This document shows positions 1 to 9,608 of a DNA stretch of 39,925 bases, one piece after another. The translations under genes and the position numbers were made by a program. The DNA comes from Lentimicrobiaceae bacterium (GTDB taxonomy: Bacteria; Bacteroidota; Bacteroidia; Bacteroidales; P3). The stretch is from the NCBI GenBank assembly GCA_022510485.1, contig JAFLTI010000018.1:1-39925 (forward strand). The letters are read 5' to 3'. The first letter of the stretch is position 1, and the number at the start of each line of letters is the position of its first letter. The notes under the pieces were generated by a model. It ran no database searches and was not told the origin of the DNA. It saw only the letters and a list, made by a program, of their open reading frames with translations.

Positions 1-1322
1 TAGTTCGTTGCCCCCGAAACTTTAACGCGGATGCCGTCTTCGCTCACCGTATCGACGGCTATTGATTCCAAAGGTTCCATAGTGGTGTGTACCGCATATA
101 TCAGCTCCATACCGTAAACGGGACCGTTAGCGCAGTCGCTGTTATAGGGAAAGACATGGAGCCAGTACCGGGTGTTCGGGCTCAGCTCGCCAAAATATTC
201 CCAGCGGTCTGTAGAAGTGTTGCCAGCGGAACCGTTTCTTCCCCACACTACGGGCATATCGTCTACATATCCTATTGTAACATAATCAGTTCCGTCTACC
301 AGCCGGTCCTTTATAGGAGCCTGCGACTCGGAAAGAACCATCAGCAATTCGCTAACTGCTTTTTTATCATAGAAGTTATATTCAAACCTTATTGCGTCTG
401 GCTCGCTCACCACCTTATTGGTGTCTATGTTGAACTCGCTGTTGTAAAAGGCTTCACAGGAGGGCGGCGGTGCCATCGTATATTTCTTTCCGCTGTATTC
501 GGCAGCGGCTTTCTTGTCTAGCTGCAAAACTGCATTGTTACCGTACTCGTCTAATGTTTGATTTTGGAAATCAACATTTTGGGTTACTTGGCTTGAAGTA
601 AAGCCCATTTCTATATAATAAACGCTTTCTTCTTTCTTAAGGTCTATATCGCCAAACACAATAGAAACGCTTCCGTCTTTTCCTATCTGCAACTGATAGC
701 TTATCGTCAGGGAAAGATTTCCGTCTGCATCCCCTATATGCATGTTCTCATAGCCCACATATAGGGTGTCGTCTTTCTCTTCATACCGTATTTTGGTATC
801 ATCTTGGGCTATTACCTCCGCCGGAGTTCTCCTCTCGTTACTAATATTATAAATTCCTCCTTCACGGAATATGCCCATACCGAAAAGGTTTCTTCCCGAA
901 CAACGAAAGTCGCGACCTGCGGTTTCATCAATCATACCCGGCGTTACCGTTTCGTTGCCGAAATAGATGTAACCGTTGCCGGAAAAGCCAAAGTTTTGAA
1001 AAACATCCTGTTCCAACGGAAAACCAAATCCTATGCTTCGCAAGCCGGAAGAAACGGCGGGAAATGTCCTGTCTTTTTTAACCTGTTTTTCGAGGGCGTC
1101 TTCTCCCAAATAAACAAGGGTGTCGAAACTGCCCGAACCCAAGGTGTCTCCTGCCTTGATATAGCTGATTTGGGTGGCTGTTTCAGAAAATTGGTGCAGG
1201 CTTGCCTCGCTTATCTTGAGGCTGTAACTCTTAAGGGGCAACCCTCCCTTGGGCTCGGTTTCCGCCATAAGCGTGCCGGCTGCTACCGACAAACATAATA
1301 AAACAAAAAAGAGTTTTTTCAT
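1..1322 (-). CDS. Large exported surface protein, N-terminal part only (runs off window)
   Basis: Reading the minus strand from ATG at 1322-1320 gives an open frame of 440 codons to the window edge, so the C-terminus is missing. It opens with a signal peptide (MKKLFFVLLCLSVAAG...) ending near LMAE. The mature part is a close paralogue of the product of 5484-9263. Matching blocks include ISYIKAGDTLG, SSGLRSIGF, FSGNGYIYFG, APPPSCEAF, LLMVLSES, NTRYWLHVFPYN and SEDGIRVKVSG, in the same order. By analogy the full protein should be about 1250 residues, with FN3 domains and a T9SS-type C-terminus, but that part is not visible here. A terminator at 1482-1505 separates it from the upstream gene, so it probably has its own promoter in 1323-1481, where I found no convincing TAnnTTTG element. 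The function of the shared N-terminal domain is unknown to me; adhesion or surface binding is a guess. Confidence 0.85.
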   Translation of the reverse strand, partial: MKKLFFVLLCLSVAAGTLMAETEPKGGLPLKSYSLKISEASLHQFSETATQISYIKAGDTLGSGSFDTLVYLGEDALEKQVKKDRTFPAVSSGLRSIGFGFPLEQDVFQNFGFSGNGYIYFGNETVTPGMIDETAGRDFRCSGRNLFGMGIFREGGIYNISNERRTPAEVIAQDDTKIRYEEKDDTLYVGYENMHIGDADGNLSLTISYQLQIGKDGSVSIVFGDIDLKKEESVYYIEMGFTSSQVTQNVDFQNQTLDEYGNNAVLQLDKKAAAEYSGKKYTMAPPPSCEAFYNSEFNIDTNKVVSEPDAIRFEYNFYDKKAVSELLMVLSESQAPIKDRLVDGTDYVTIGYVDDMPVVWGRNGSAGNTSTDRWEYFGELSPNTRYWLHVFPYNSDCANGPVYGMELIYAVHTTMEPLESIAVDTVSEDGIRVKVSGATN

Positions 1323-1481
1323 CCTTTATGGTGTTTTGAAAATGGCTTTTCAGCACGCAATGATAAACCCTTTTTTTATAACCTGCTTCAAAAACAGCCT
1401 AAAACATTTTATAACAGCCCCCCTTAACAAACTTTTACAAGATATAATAAATATCAGGTAACCAATTGATTATAACACAAA

Positions 1482-1505
1482 AAGCCCCCGCTCTCGCGGG
1501 GGCTT
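1482..1505 (-). terminator. Rho-independent terminator after the 1534-5457 gene
   Basis: A perfect 10-bp stem, AAGCCCCCGC (1482-1491) pairing with 1496-1505, encloses a TCTC tetraloop. Read on the minus strand it is followed by TTTTTGTG, the expected U-tract. It lies 28 bases past the stop codon of the 1534-5457 gene and ends that transcription unit before the paralogue at 1-1322. Confidence 0.9.
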
Positions 1506-1533
1506 CCAACCGAAACACAAACTAACACTACCG

Positions 1534-4500
1534 CTATTGTTTCACAATTTTGGTAATGTATTCCTCTCCATTCGTAAGAACGATCCTTACAAAGTAAAGA
1601 CCTGTCTTGAAGTTAGTCATAGATATGTTTTTGGCGTTACGCACGTCGGAAAGAACCACGCGGCCTGTCATATCAATGAGTGACAGCGTGGTATATTCGC
1701 CATCGATATGCAGCACGTCTTGTACCGGGTTGGGCTGCACCGCTATCGGGCATACGGCTTCCGCCGCACCGTTGGCTACGTTGCTCAACCATACTTCTTC
1801 GGACATTACTTCTTGGTCTGCATAAACTGCCGATACCTGATACATGTATTCACCGCCGAACTCAAGTCCGTGATCTTCAAAGCTGAAGGTTTTCAACAGC
1901 TCTTCGTTCAACTTAACTTCGTCGCGGTAAATGTTGAAGCCTTGCAGGGTGTAGCTTTCGCTCGTGGTCTTGGGCGCGCTGGCAATCGGTTTAACTTCGC
2001 CCATCGGAGCCGCTCCGGCTACAAAGGCTTTTTTCTGTATGTAAGCCTTGGGGTCGGCGCTCTTGGCGGCGTCTTCGAGGTCGCGTTTCCTTACTACCAA
2101 TGCGTTAATCAAGAGGTTAAAGCTGTAACCTTGACTTGCCAAAGAACCATATTCCACTCCGTCTACCGAAAGCAGGTCGCATTTTCCGGGAGAGGCGGCA
2201 GGTCCGAAGTCAAGCCCGATGATACCTGCGCTGAGCGATTCGGGGTCGAATGTAACGGAATAACCTACCGCTACTTCTTGCTTTTGGTTCATCGAGAAAG
2301 ATTTATCAAAGAAAACCTGATTCCATTCCTGCGATTTTACACGGCCAACGCGCTGTTTGTAAACCAATGCGTCGTCAATATAAACAAGTCCGTTTACTTC
2401 TCGTGCGCCATCACCTATAATAAACTCCATCCCTACAAGATACAGATCTTTATACGGTTCAAGGTCGCCGTCTGCTGCAAGCCAGCCGATAGCGGCGTAA
2501 ATAATATTGGTGTTGTCTAAGCTAATACCGGTGTTTGCCAACGAACTGCAATAACCCAAGGTCATCGGGTCTTCAAAGTAGGGCAGTTCCCATGTGGTGG
2601 TGGAAGCCCAGCTATCGCCGTCTTTGTGGTCCTTTACCACTACCGCCGAGGGTGCGGCAGCAAAGCCCTCAAAGGTGGGAACAAGGCTTACCGTGTCGGA
2701 AGCCACGCAGGAGTTTTCGTAAAAGGCTTCTACCACATATACCGATTCCTTGCCCTTTTCTATGGTTTGGTCGTGGTATTTGAGATCCAATGCTTTATCA
2801 AGCACCAATTCGCCGTTGCGATATACGTTGAAACCTACGATACGCGGCTCGGTGTATTCAACGGGCAGTTCCCAAGATACGCAGCCCACTTCGTTCGATT
2901 CGTAAGCATTAAGCGCGGTGGGTGGATTACATTCTCCTATAGGATTGATGGTTACATCCTTTTCAACAAAACCGTCGGACTTTCTCGAACAGTCGTTTTC
3001 CGACAGGTATTCTACCGTATAGGTATAGGTGCCCGGCTCGATAATATCTTCTGAGAAATGACGTGCCTTCAATGTGCCGCTTATCGCTTTTCCGTCGCGG
3101 TAAACGATATAGCCCTTTACCTGAGGCGCGCTTTCCACCTCAACTGTAATAAGCTGGTTGTAGGTTATCATTGGCTGTACCATAATGTCTGCCACTATCG
3201 TTCCGTCTTCGAGTTTTCCTACGCTCAAACCCGACGACAGGGCGGAATAAGCGGGTGCGGCTACCGTGTTTGCCACAGCGGGTATATCAAGCAGATTGGT
3301 GGTAAACAAATGCTTGCCGCTTTCCCAGTCGAAAGTTTCTACAAAAGAGCTGTTGGCGTCGTGCTGGTTGGCAAAATAGAGGCGACCGTTATAATAGGCA
3401 CTACCGCTTATAATCATATCGCTGACTTCAAAATTCCGGTCTAAGGCAACGGAATCGCCCGAACCGTTTGTCTTAAAGAATTTTATTTCGTCAAATCCGC
3501 CTGTCAAAATAAGGTCTTCGCCGTTTGCGCCCATGCCTTTCAGATAAGCGATATGGGTCAGGTTTCTGTTGCCCGCCCGCCAAGAATCGGCTAAGGAAAT
3601 ATCAAAGGGGTCGTTTTCGTTTATTCTCAGCTCGGTAACATACGGCGTGTTCTTTACGCAGAATATCCTGTTGTTGTCGTAGGTCATATCGTACATACCG
3701 TTGAGTCCGGTTACCCTTACCACCCGCAATAAATTGCCCGACAGGGCATCGAAAATGTAAATTACATTGCCTTCGTAATCGCCCACATACAGGTAGTTGC
3801 CCACCCGTACCGACGAGCTGGTGTACATACTTTTGGCATCCATAATTCCTACATAGTCAAGCTGGTTGTCTAAAACATATTTGGATTCTTCCATATCAAG
3901 GCTGCCTTGCTGTGCCTTTTCGCACAAGGCGATTCTGCTTGCCGGTTCCCTGTTGATGGGGTTTGCGGCAGAAGAAATAACGATATTGGCGGAGGGCAGA
4001 CCCCACGAAAGCTTTACCGTGCGGTTGTAGACAATGGTAGCATCTATGCTCTGCACCGGCAGGCAGCCGCCTTCGGTTACTACAAGAATCCGCTGTACCG
4101 GGCTGTATTCGGATTTTTCTCCGTCGGAATAGACTGCCTGTACTTGATAATTATGCACTCCGTCGGTAAGCAACTCGTCTTTGTATTCTAAGGTTGCAAT
4201 ATCGTTGATGGTTCTAATGGGCGTGCTGTCGCGGTAAACAATATAGCCTGTGGGCGTATAATCGCTGCTCAGGGGGGCTTCCCACCGAATCTGAACGAAC
4301 TGTTCGCCATAGGGCTGGTGCGCCATTACATTGCGCACGGTGGGGTGAATCTGCGTGCTGTCTAAAATAATGATATACGGACACCAAGTAGATTGGCTGA
4401 AAGTTTGCCCAGTAAATATTCTACCGTTGTCAGACATGCTGAAGATTGTAAAATAGGGATGTTCTTCGTATTCTTCTTCCAAGCCGTAACGGTACAGCAG

Positions 4501-5457
4501 GTGGTCGTGCAGGGTGGTCTTTTCTTCGGTCTCGATATTGTAAATCCAAGGTATGCGTTCATAAACGGAACCGTTGTCAAGCTGGTCGGTACCGGCTACG
4601 ATATTGCCTCTGATTTGCTTTCCAAAACCCATTTCATAACCGGGCATCGTGGGTATCTGGTGGGTTACGTAAGGCGTTTCCGAGCTGCTGTTTTTATTGT
4701 ATTCTATCCAATGGGGCAGGTCGTTGATTTCTCCTACCGCAATAGAACCGTCGTGGTTGATGCCGTACAGGGTGCCGTCTAATGAACCCGGGCCGGCAAC
4801 GGAGTCGTAAAAGGCGGTGGCAAAAGTCTTTTTCTTGTCCCTGTCGTAGATAGCGGGCGAAAAATTAGAACGCGCCCCTCTGGCAGAGGTACGTCCTGCC
4901 ATTATCTTGCCGTCGTCGGACATATCGAAAACAAACGAACCGTAGCCGCCGCCAAGCGTAGGATCAAAATGCCGCATGGTGTCTATTATCTTACCCTCGC
5001 CGTTAAAGATCACAGATACGTAATTAATACCTATATAGGTATCGTAGCTGATAACGCTCAGGTCGGCGTTGGCACTGTGGGCGCCATAGTCTAAGTTTAA
5101 GTCGGTAATACCCTCGTTTTCAAATTCGATTCTCTTTCCGTTACGCACAATGTAGTTGGTGGTAACATAGTTGTCTGCATCAAGCACTTCAACCATGCCG
5201 GCACCTTCAATAACCTTAACTACGGTGGCGGAGGCTATTTCGTAGATAAAGCCGCCCTCGTTTTCTCCTACCGTGCCGAAAACATATTTTTCGTTTCTCG
5301 ACAAAGTACCGCCGTTAGAACCCAAGGCGGAGTTCAAGACGATCATTTTTGCTTTCTTGCCCTCAATAACATAATCCTTAAGATCCTGCGCTTTAAGGCT
5401 TATGCTCGTCATTCCCAGAAAGAATGAGGCAAGCATCAATGTTTTAATAAATTTCAT
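1534..5457 (-). CDS. Secreted multidomain FN3/propeller-like protein with T9SS sorting domain
   Basis: This encodes 1307 residues with a signal peptide (MKFIKTLMLASFFLGM..., cleavage near LKAQ). Residues about 25-370 contain repeated short blocks such as SDDGKIMAGRT, NHDGSIAVG and SDNGRIFTG, suggesting a beta-propeller of the extracellular HAF type. FN3-like modules with the recurring GYIVYRD/GFNVYRNG/GFNIYRDE strand lie near 374-457, 770-840, 850-930 and 1150-1225. A second propeller-like stretch (YLYVGDYEGNVIYIFD, NRIFCVKNT, GRLYFANQ) sits between FN3-like segments at about 540-750. The last 75 residues, from PIAVQPNPVQDVLHIDG to YFVRIVLTNGEEYITKIVKQ, are a type A T9SS C-terminal signal, so the protein is probably exported and attached to the cell surface or released. 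It follows the 5484-9263 gene by 26 bases and is likely co-transcribed with it. No catalytic motif is evident; the ligand is unknown. Confidence 0.85.
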   Translation of the reverse strand: MKFIKTLMLASFFLGMTSISLKAQDLKDYVIEGKKAKMIVLNSALGSNGGTLSRNEKYVFGTVGENEGGFIYEIASATVVKVIEGAGMVEVLDADNYVTTNYIVRNGKRIEFENEGITDLNLDYGAHSANADLSVISYDTYIGINYVSVIFNGEGKIIDTMRHFDPTLGGGYGSFVFDMSDDGKIMAGRTSARGARSNFSPAIYDRDKKKTFATAFYDSVAGPGSLDGTLYGINHDGSIAVGEINDLPHWIEYNKNSSSETPYVTHQIPTMPGYEMGFGKQIRGNIVAGTDQLDNGSVYERIPWIYNIETEEKTTLHDHLLYRYGLEEEYEEHPYFTIFSMSDNGRIFTGQTFSQSTWCPYIIILDSTQIHPTVRNVMAHQPYGEQFVQIRWEAPLSSDYTPTGYIVYRDSTPIRTINDIATLEYKDELLTDGVHNYQVQAVYSDGEKSEYSPVQRILVVTEGGCLPVQSIDATIVYNRTVKLSWGLPSANIVISSAANPINREPASRIALCEKAQQGSLDMEESKYVLDNQLDYVGIMDAKSMYTSSSVRVGNYLYVGDYEGNVIYIFDALSGNLLRVVRVTGLNGMYDMTYDNNRIFCVKNTPYVTELRINENDPFDISLADSWRAGNRNLTHIAYLKGMGANGEDLILTGGFDEIKFFKTNGSGDSVALDRNFEVSDMIISGSAYYNGRLYFANQHDANSSFVETFDWESGKHLFTTNLLDIPAVANTVAAPAYSALSSGLSVGKLEDGTIVADIMVQPMITYNQLITVEVESAPQVKGYIVYRDGKAISGTLKARHFSEDIIEPGTYTYTVEYLSENDCSRKSDGFVEKDVTINPIGECNPPTALNAYESNEVGCVSWELPVEYTEPRIVGFNVYRNGELVLDKALDLKYHDQTIEKGKESVYVVEAFYENSCVASDTVSLVPTFEGFAAAPSAVVVKDHKDGDSWASTTTWELPYFEDPMTLGYCSSLANTGISLDNTNIIYAAIGWLAADGDLEPYKDLYLVGMEFIIGDGAREVNGLVYIDDALVYKQRVGRVKSQEWNQVFFDKSFSMNQKQEVAVGYSVTFDPESLSAGIIGLDFGPAASPGKCDLLSVDGVEYGSLASQGYSFNLLINALVVRKRDLEDAAKSADPKAYIQKKAFVAGAAPMGEVKPIASAPKTTSESYTLQGFNIYRDEVKLNEELLKTFSFEDHGLEFGGEYMYQVSAVYADQEVMSEEVWLSNVANGAAEAVCPIAVQPNPVQDVLHIDGEYTTLSLIDMTGRVVLSDVRNAKNISMTNFKTGLYFVRIVLTNGEEYITKIVKQ

Positions 5458-5483
5458 CTCTCTGTTTATTTTTTTATGTGTTT

Positions 5484-8400
5484 TTACAAAATAACCGCTT
5501 TAACGGCAAACCTTTCGTTGCCCGAACCAAGGGCTTCTATAATTACCATACCTTGGCGCAGATCGGTTTGTATAAATAAGTTGCCCTCGCTATGGGCAGG
5601 GTAGTTCCTTAGCAGTATACCCGAGGGGCTATACACTTTCAACGCCTTGATAAAACGCTTGGAGGCGTTTTCCACCACAATCTGCCTGCCGTTTACACGA
5701 ATGTTCAAGCCCTTTGCAAATTCCTGCGCCAAATTCGAGGTTTCTTCGGTTTCAAATTCGGCTTCCTCGCTTAAATCGCTGTAAAGGGTGTCGCAAACCG
5801 CCTGCAATTGCCAATGGTAAACCACGTTGGTTTTTACATTGTTAAGCGTGTACGAGGCGTGCGAAGAGCTTAAGGTGTCGCGCTCTTCTTGAGCAAGCCA
5901 CAGGTAAATAAAGGTGGTTTCGTTATTGACACCCCTTGTCCACGTAAGGACAGCGGTACTGTCTTCGGCTTTGTATTCCGTGTTCAGCCCGGTGGGCGTG
6001 CCGCAAGTATATTCCTCCAAGGTAGTAACATAGCGTTCTTCCGACGGCTTGCTGGGCAGGGTATGGTTCGCCCCGAAAAAGCCCACAACATAAAACACAT
6101 AAGAAGTGCTGGCTTCCAAGCCGCTCAAGGTGTATTCGGTTTTTTCGGCATAAACGGTGTCGTAGTCTTCGTCTGCACGCTTTTTATACATTAGTCCGTA
6201 ACTTTCCGCTTCGCCGCTCCAGAGGGCGGTAAAGCCCGAAGATGAAAGATAAGCCGTGCGCAAATCCCTTGCCACCGGAAAATCGGCATCAATGTATTCA
6301 ATCTTAATTAAGTTGATGCCTAAACTACTGTTGTTCTGCTGGTTGCCAAAATCGTAGATTTTGCTCAAATAAACAGCCAGCACATTGGCGCGGGTGGCTT
6401 CCACCTCAAACTCGAACTCAAAATTTCTGTATTCGGGAGTGAGTTCGTCTAAAACCACCTTGCCCACCGCTTCGGCATCGGTAAGAGCCTTATCGGAGGC
6501 ACGGTAGATATAAAGCGTATCGTTTTCCATGCCGGTGGCGGCTTTTCTTTCGTTTGCCTCGTTGAGCCACGCCGACAGCCCTACCGTAAGTTTTACCGTG
6601 CCGTTATAATGGGAATAGAGTTTGGGCAGAACCAGCCAGACGTCAGAAACCTGCGCCAAATCCGCATCAAGACCCACAACCGAGGGTTTTCCCTCCGCCG
6701 TTGCGTCGGCAAGGATAGCCCAGCCCTTATCGTCGGATTCCAAAGGTTTAAGTTCTCCTGCCTCGCCTTTCAAAGAAGAGTAGCCCAAGCCCGACAGCTG
6801 CGCGTTAAACGCCTTTTCTTCGTACAATATATTGCGTTCTGTGGTAAAGAAGACCCTGCGCACCGAAGAGGATTCATCGGCAGAGCATATAGTTTTAATT
6901 TCTGCCACATACGCCGTTTCTAACTGTAATCCGCTCAATACGATTGCCGTATCTTTTGTTTGTTTGGAAGCCCATTCGCCTGTGCCGTCGTTTATACGGT
7001 ATCTGACTTCAAAAGAATGTTCGGGCTGTGCATCCGGGTCAGACCATATCAGTTTGGCACTCCGATAGCCCATACTGTCTTGGGGGGCGGCAAGGTTTAC
7101 CGGATACAGACAGCTGCCGTTTTCTACCCTGAGCGAGCGCAGGGCAAAACAACGTCTGCCCTGTTGCGCGGTAGCCGTTTTGCCGTCTTGATAGAAAGTC
7201 ATTCTAAAACGGAAATCCTTGTCTGTAATAAAAACATCCGAAACAATATCGTTAAAACCCTCTATCCATTCTGTCTGGCTGTTAACCTGCCCTATCCGCA
7301 CCCATTCTTCCTCTCCCCTGTACTGTATTTCGAGCACCACCGAATCCGAAGCGTTTACCGATTTGACGAATACGGGAGAATTGCCCTCCAGCTGATCGGT
7401 TTTGATGGTATAGAAAGTTATATCGAAAACGGCTTGCAGATAGCCCGAACCATTGAACCAAGGAGAGGCTGCCCACATAACTGCCGTAACATTGGATTTG
7501 CCGTAATAACTTTCGCCTGCCAATACGGGAACGCCCCAAGCGGAATAGGTTATCAAGCCAAAGTTATCGATAGGCATATTGTCTTCTACAGAATAAGATG
7601 TTGTCCAGCCGGCAGGCATAGTTATGGACTCCATTCCCTTAAAGTCGATAGAAGCCGGAGCTTCGGTTACTGTTCTGTCGGCAACTTCTACAAAATCAAA
7701 AGAATAGTTAACAACTTCTTCTTCGCTCATTGCCCAAGCGTAGAAATAGTAATCCGTTCCCTTTTCGGGATTTTCAAATGTAAAGCTGGCGTCGCTTGCA
7801 TTAACGGCTAACACACGGATATCCGCCTTGATAGAAAGGGAACTTTCCTTGTTTTCGTAATGTATGGTGTCGCCCACCTCGTATTTTTTTCCTCTCTGCA
7901 ATAAATTCCTTGCGGCATTGCCCCTGTAGTCAACCGCCTTATGGTTGGAAACGCCGAGAAGATAGTTCGATTTTCCCGAAATTTTAAGACGTATGCCGTC
8001 TTCGTCTATCGACTCAACAACAATCGATTCCATAGGTTCCATAGCGGTGTTTACCGCATGGATTATTTCCTGTCCGTAAACAGGGCCGCCGGAGCAATCG
8101 GCATTGTATGGAAAGATATGCAGCCAGTAGGGGGTGTTCGGTGTAAGATTGGAGAATGAGCCGGCAGCACCGCCTTCCGCACCCACCGCCGCCTTACCGT
8201 CTACTCTTCCCAACGAAGCATAGTCTGTCTTGTCTATAAGCTTGCTCCGCAAGGCTTCTTCCGATTCGGAAAGAACCATCAGCAAATTGGTAACCTTGCC
8301 GGTATTATAAAAATTGTACTCGAAAGAAATTCGTTTGGGTTCGGCTGTTATCTTTTCGGTATCTATATCGAACTCGCTGTCGTTAAAGGCTTCACAAGGG

Positions 8401-9263
8401 GCAGGGGGGGCAATTATATAGTCTTTTTCACCATATTTGTTAAAAGTGGAACTGTTTACAACCACAAGACGGGCGCCGAAGTTTCCCCAAACATCTAAGT
8501 TTTCTTGTTCAAAACCGACAAGCAGCGTTCTGTTTGCATTGCGCAGAGCCGTGCGGAGAACATAACGCTTGTCTGTGGTGGTTGTAATATCCGAAAGACA
8601 GAGGGCAATGGTTCCGTCGGGCTTTATCTTTACCAAATAGCTCAAAGAAAGGTTGTCTTGCCCCTCTATATCGGTAAGGTGCAGGTTTTCAAAGCTTATA
8701 TACAGCACTTGGTCTTGGGTTTCGTACTGTATCTTGGTGTCTTCCGCCGCTATAACCGTTGCCGGCACTATATCGCCATCTAATTCGTCTAAGTTCACTT
8801 TGTTAAAACCGTCTTTTTCTTCCTGAGTACAGGTGCGCAACACATAGGTGCTAAAATAGTTGCGACCCCACCACACGCTGGCATCCGAGCGTTTTTCGTT
8901 AATGGTTCCTACCGAAAGTTCGTTGTTGCCGAAATAGATGTGTCCGTTCCCCGAAATGCCGAATTTGGTAAAGACCGAATCTCCCAGCGGAAAGTCAAAT
9001 CCTATATCGCGCAATCCGGTGCTTATCTTGTCTGGATTGGTTTTTCTTTCAAGGGCGGTTTCTCCCAAAAAAACTACCGATTCAAAACTCGAAACCCCTA
9101 AGGTATCTCCTTGATTTATATAGCTAATTATTACGGCATCGGCTGAAAATTGATGTTGTACGGCGGCTTCTGTGCGCAGTATGTAGCTTTCAAACGGAAA
9201 ACCCGCCCTTGCCAAGCCTGCCATAGCCAGCATACAACATAATAGTAAGGATGATTTTTTCAT
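5484..9263 (-). CDS. Large exported FN3-repeat surface protein, paralogue of 1-1322
   Basis: I place the start at 9263, giving MKKSSLLLCCMLAMAGLARA, a clean signal peptide with cleavage before GFPFES, and 1259 residues. A longer frame from 9293 would put ten poorly hydrophobic residues ahead of it. Residues about 25-440 form a domain shared with the partial gene at 1-1322. A jelly-roll-like region follows at about 540-710 (SIDFKGMESITMPAGW, FRFRMTFYQDGKT). FN3 domains lie near 717-805, 992-1081 and 1086-1175. The last 80 residues (VENASKRFIKALKVYSPSG, ..VIIEALGSGNERFAVKAVIL) resemble a T9SS sorting domain but lack the usual PNP motif. It is the first gene of a two-gene unit with 1534-5457. 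A surface adhesin or binding role is plausible; nothing enzymatic is visible. Confidence 0.85.
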   Translation of the reverse strand: MKKSSLLLCCMLAMAGLARAGFPFESYILRTEAAVQHQFSADAVIISYINQGDTLGVSSFESVVFLGETALERKTNPDKISTGLRDIGFDFPLGDSVFTKFGISGNGHIYFGNNELSVGTINEKRSDASVWWGRNYFSTYVLRTCTQEEKDGFNKVNLDELDGDIVPATVIAAEDTKIQYETQDQVLYISFENLHLTDIEGQDNLSLSYLVKIKPDGTIALCLSDITTTTDKRYVLRTALRNANRTLLVGFEQENLDVWGNFGARLVVVNSSTFNKYGEKDYIIAPPAPCEAFNDSEFDIDTEKITAEPKRISFEYNFYNTGKVTNLLMVLSESEEALRSKLIDKTDYASLGRVDGKAAVGAEGGAAGSFSNLTPNTPYWLHIFPYNADCSGGPVYGQEIIHAVNTAMEPMESIVVESIDEDGIRLKISGKSNYLLGVSNHKAVDYRGNAARNLLQRGKKYEVGDTIHYENKESSLSIKADIRVLAVNASDASFTFENPEKGTDYYFYAWAMSEEEVVNYSFDFVEVADRTVTEAPASIDFKGMESITMPAGWTTSYSVEDNMPIDNFGLITYSAWGVPVLAGESYYGKSNVTAVMWAASPWFNGSGYLQAVFDITFYTIKTDQLEGNSPVFVKSVNASDSVVLEIQYRGEEEWVRIGQVNSQTEWIEGFNDIVSDVFITDKDFRFRMTFYQDGKTATAQQGRRCFALRSLRVENGSCLYPVNLAAPQDSMGYRSAKLIWSDPDAQPEHSFEVRYRINDGTGEWASKQTKDTAIVLSGLQLETAYVAEIKTICSADESSSVRRVFFTTERNILYEEKAFNAQLSGLGYSSLKGEAGELKPLESDDKGWAILADATAEGKPSVVGLDADLAQVSDVWLVLPKLYSHYNGTVKLTVGLSAWLNEANERKAATGMENDTLYIYRASDKALTDAEAVGKVVLDELTPEYRNFEFEFEVEATRANVLAVYLSKIYDFGNQQNNSSLGINLIKIEYIDADFPVARDLRTAYLSSSGFTALWSGEAESYGLMYKKRADEDYDTVYAEKTEYTLSGLEASTSYVFYVVGFFGANHTLPSKPSEERYVTTLEEYTCGTPTGLNTEYKAEDSTAVLTWTRGVNNETTFIYLWLAQEERDTLSSSHASYTLNNVKTNVVYHWQLQAVCDTLYSDLSEEAEFETEETSNLAQEFAKGLNIRVNGRQIVVENASKRFIKALKVYSPSGILLRNYPAHSEGNLFIQTDLRQGMVIIEALGSGNERFAVKAVIL

Positions 9264-9503
9264 TTTCTGTGGTTTTATGGGTAACAACATCATGTTGCGC
9301 TCTTTTTAAGTGGGTGTTGGTTTACAACCTTTTTACAAAAGATGCCGCACTGCGGACAAACATTCCATAACGCACCGTCAACAAAACACTACAAGGCTTA
9401 CCAACATAATATAAACCAACATTATATATTCAAATTTTTATTTTATCCGAGGTGCAGCCAAGGGTTCATTATTATGCAGCCGACCCTCTTTTTATCACCC
9501 TCC

Positions 9504-9539
9504 GGAGCTAAAAAGTGCCTGTTGTTAGCCCTTTTTTTG
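9504..9539 (+). terminator. Possible terminator or attenuator hairpin in the divergent region
   Basis: GG-(A)-GCTAA at 9504-9511 can pair with TTAGC-CC at 9525-9531, leaving a 13-base loop, and is followed by a run of seven T. No plus-strand gene precedes it, so if real it would end a short leader or small RNA. The stem is short and bulged; low confidence. Confidence 0.3.
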
Positions 9540-9571
9540 GGGAGGAAAGGTGATATTTCGTTTTAGTGTAC

Positions 9572-9579
9572 TATCTTTA
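9572..9579 (+). promoter_or_regulatory. Candidate -7 element for the 9662-13728 operon
   Basis: TATCTTTA matches the Bacteroidota TAnnTTTG element at seven of eight positions and lies 82 bases before the start codon at 9662. I see no good TTTG element at the expected spacing upstream, so this is tentative. Confidence 0.4.
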
Positions 9580-9600
9580 CATTCAATTATGCAAATTATG

Positions 9601-9608
9601 CAAAGGTA
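9601..9608 (-). promoter_or_regulatory. Candidate -7 element for the 9263-1534 operon
   Basis: On the minus strand this reads TACCTTTG, an exact TAnnTTTG match. It lies about 340 bases upstream of the start at 9263, which would give a long leader containing the inverted repeat at 9493-9555. There is no clear -33 element. Confidence 0.35.

Noticed and set aside
6960..7811. A 283-codon plus-strand frame and similar long frames at 1708-2520 and 27493-28392
   Set aside because: These are reverse-strand shadows of large genes with coherent domain structure; they have no signal, no recognisable domain and no promoter.
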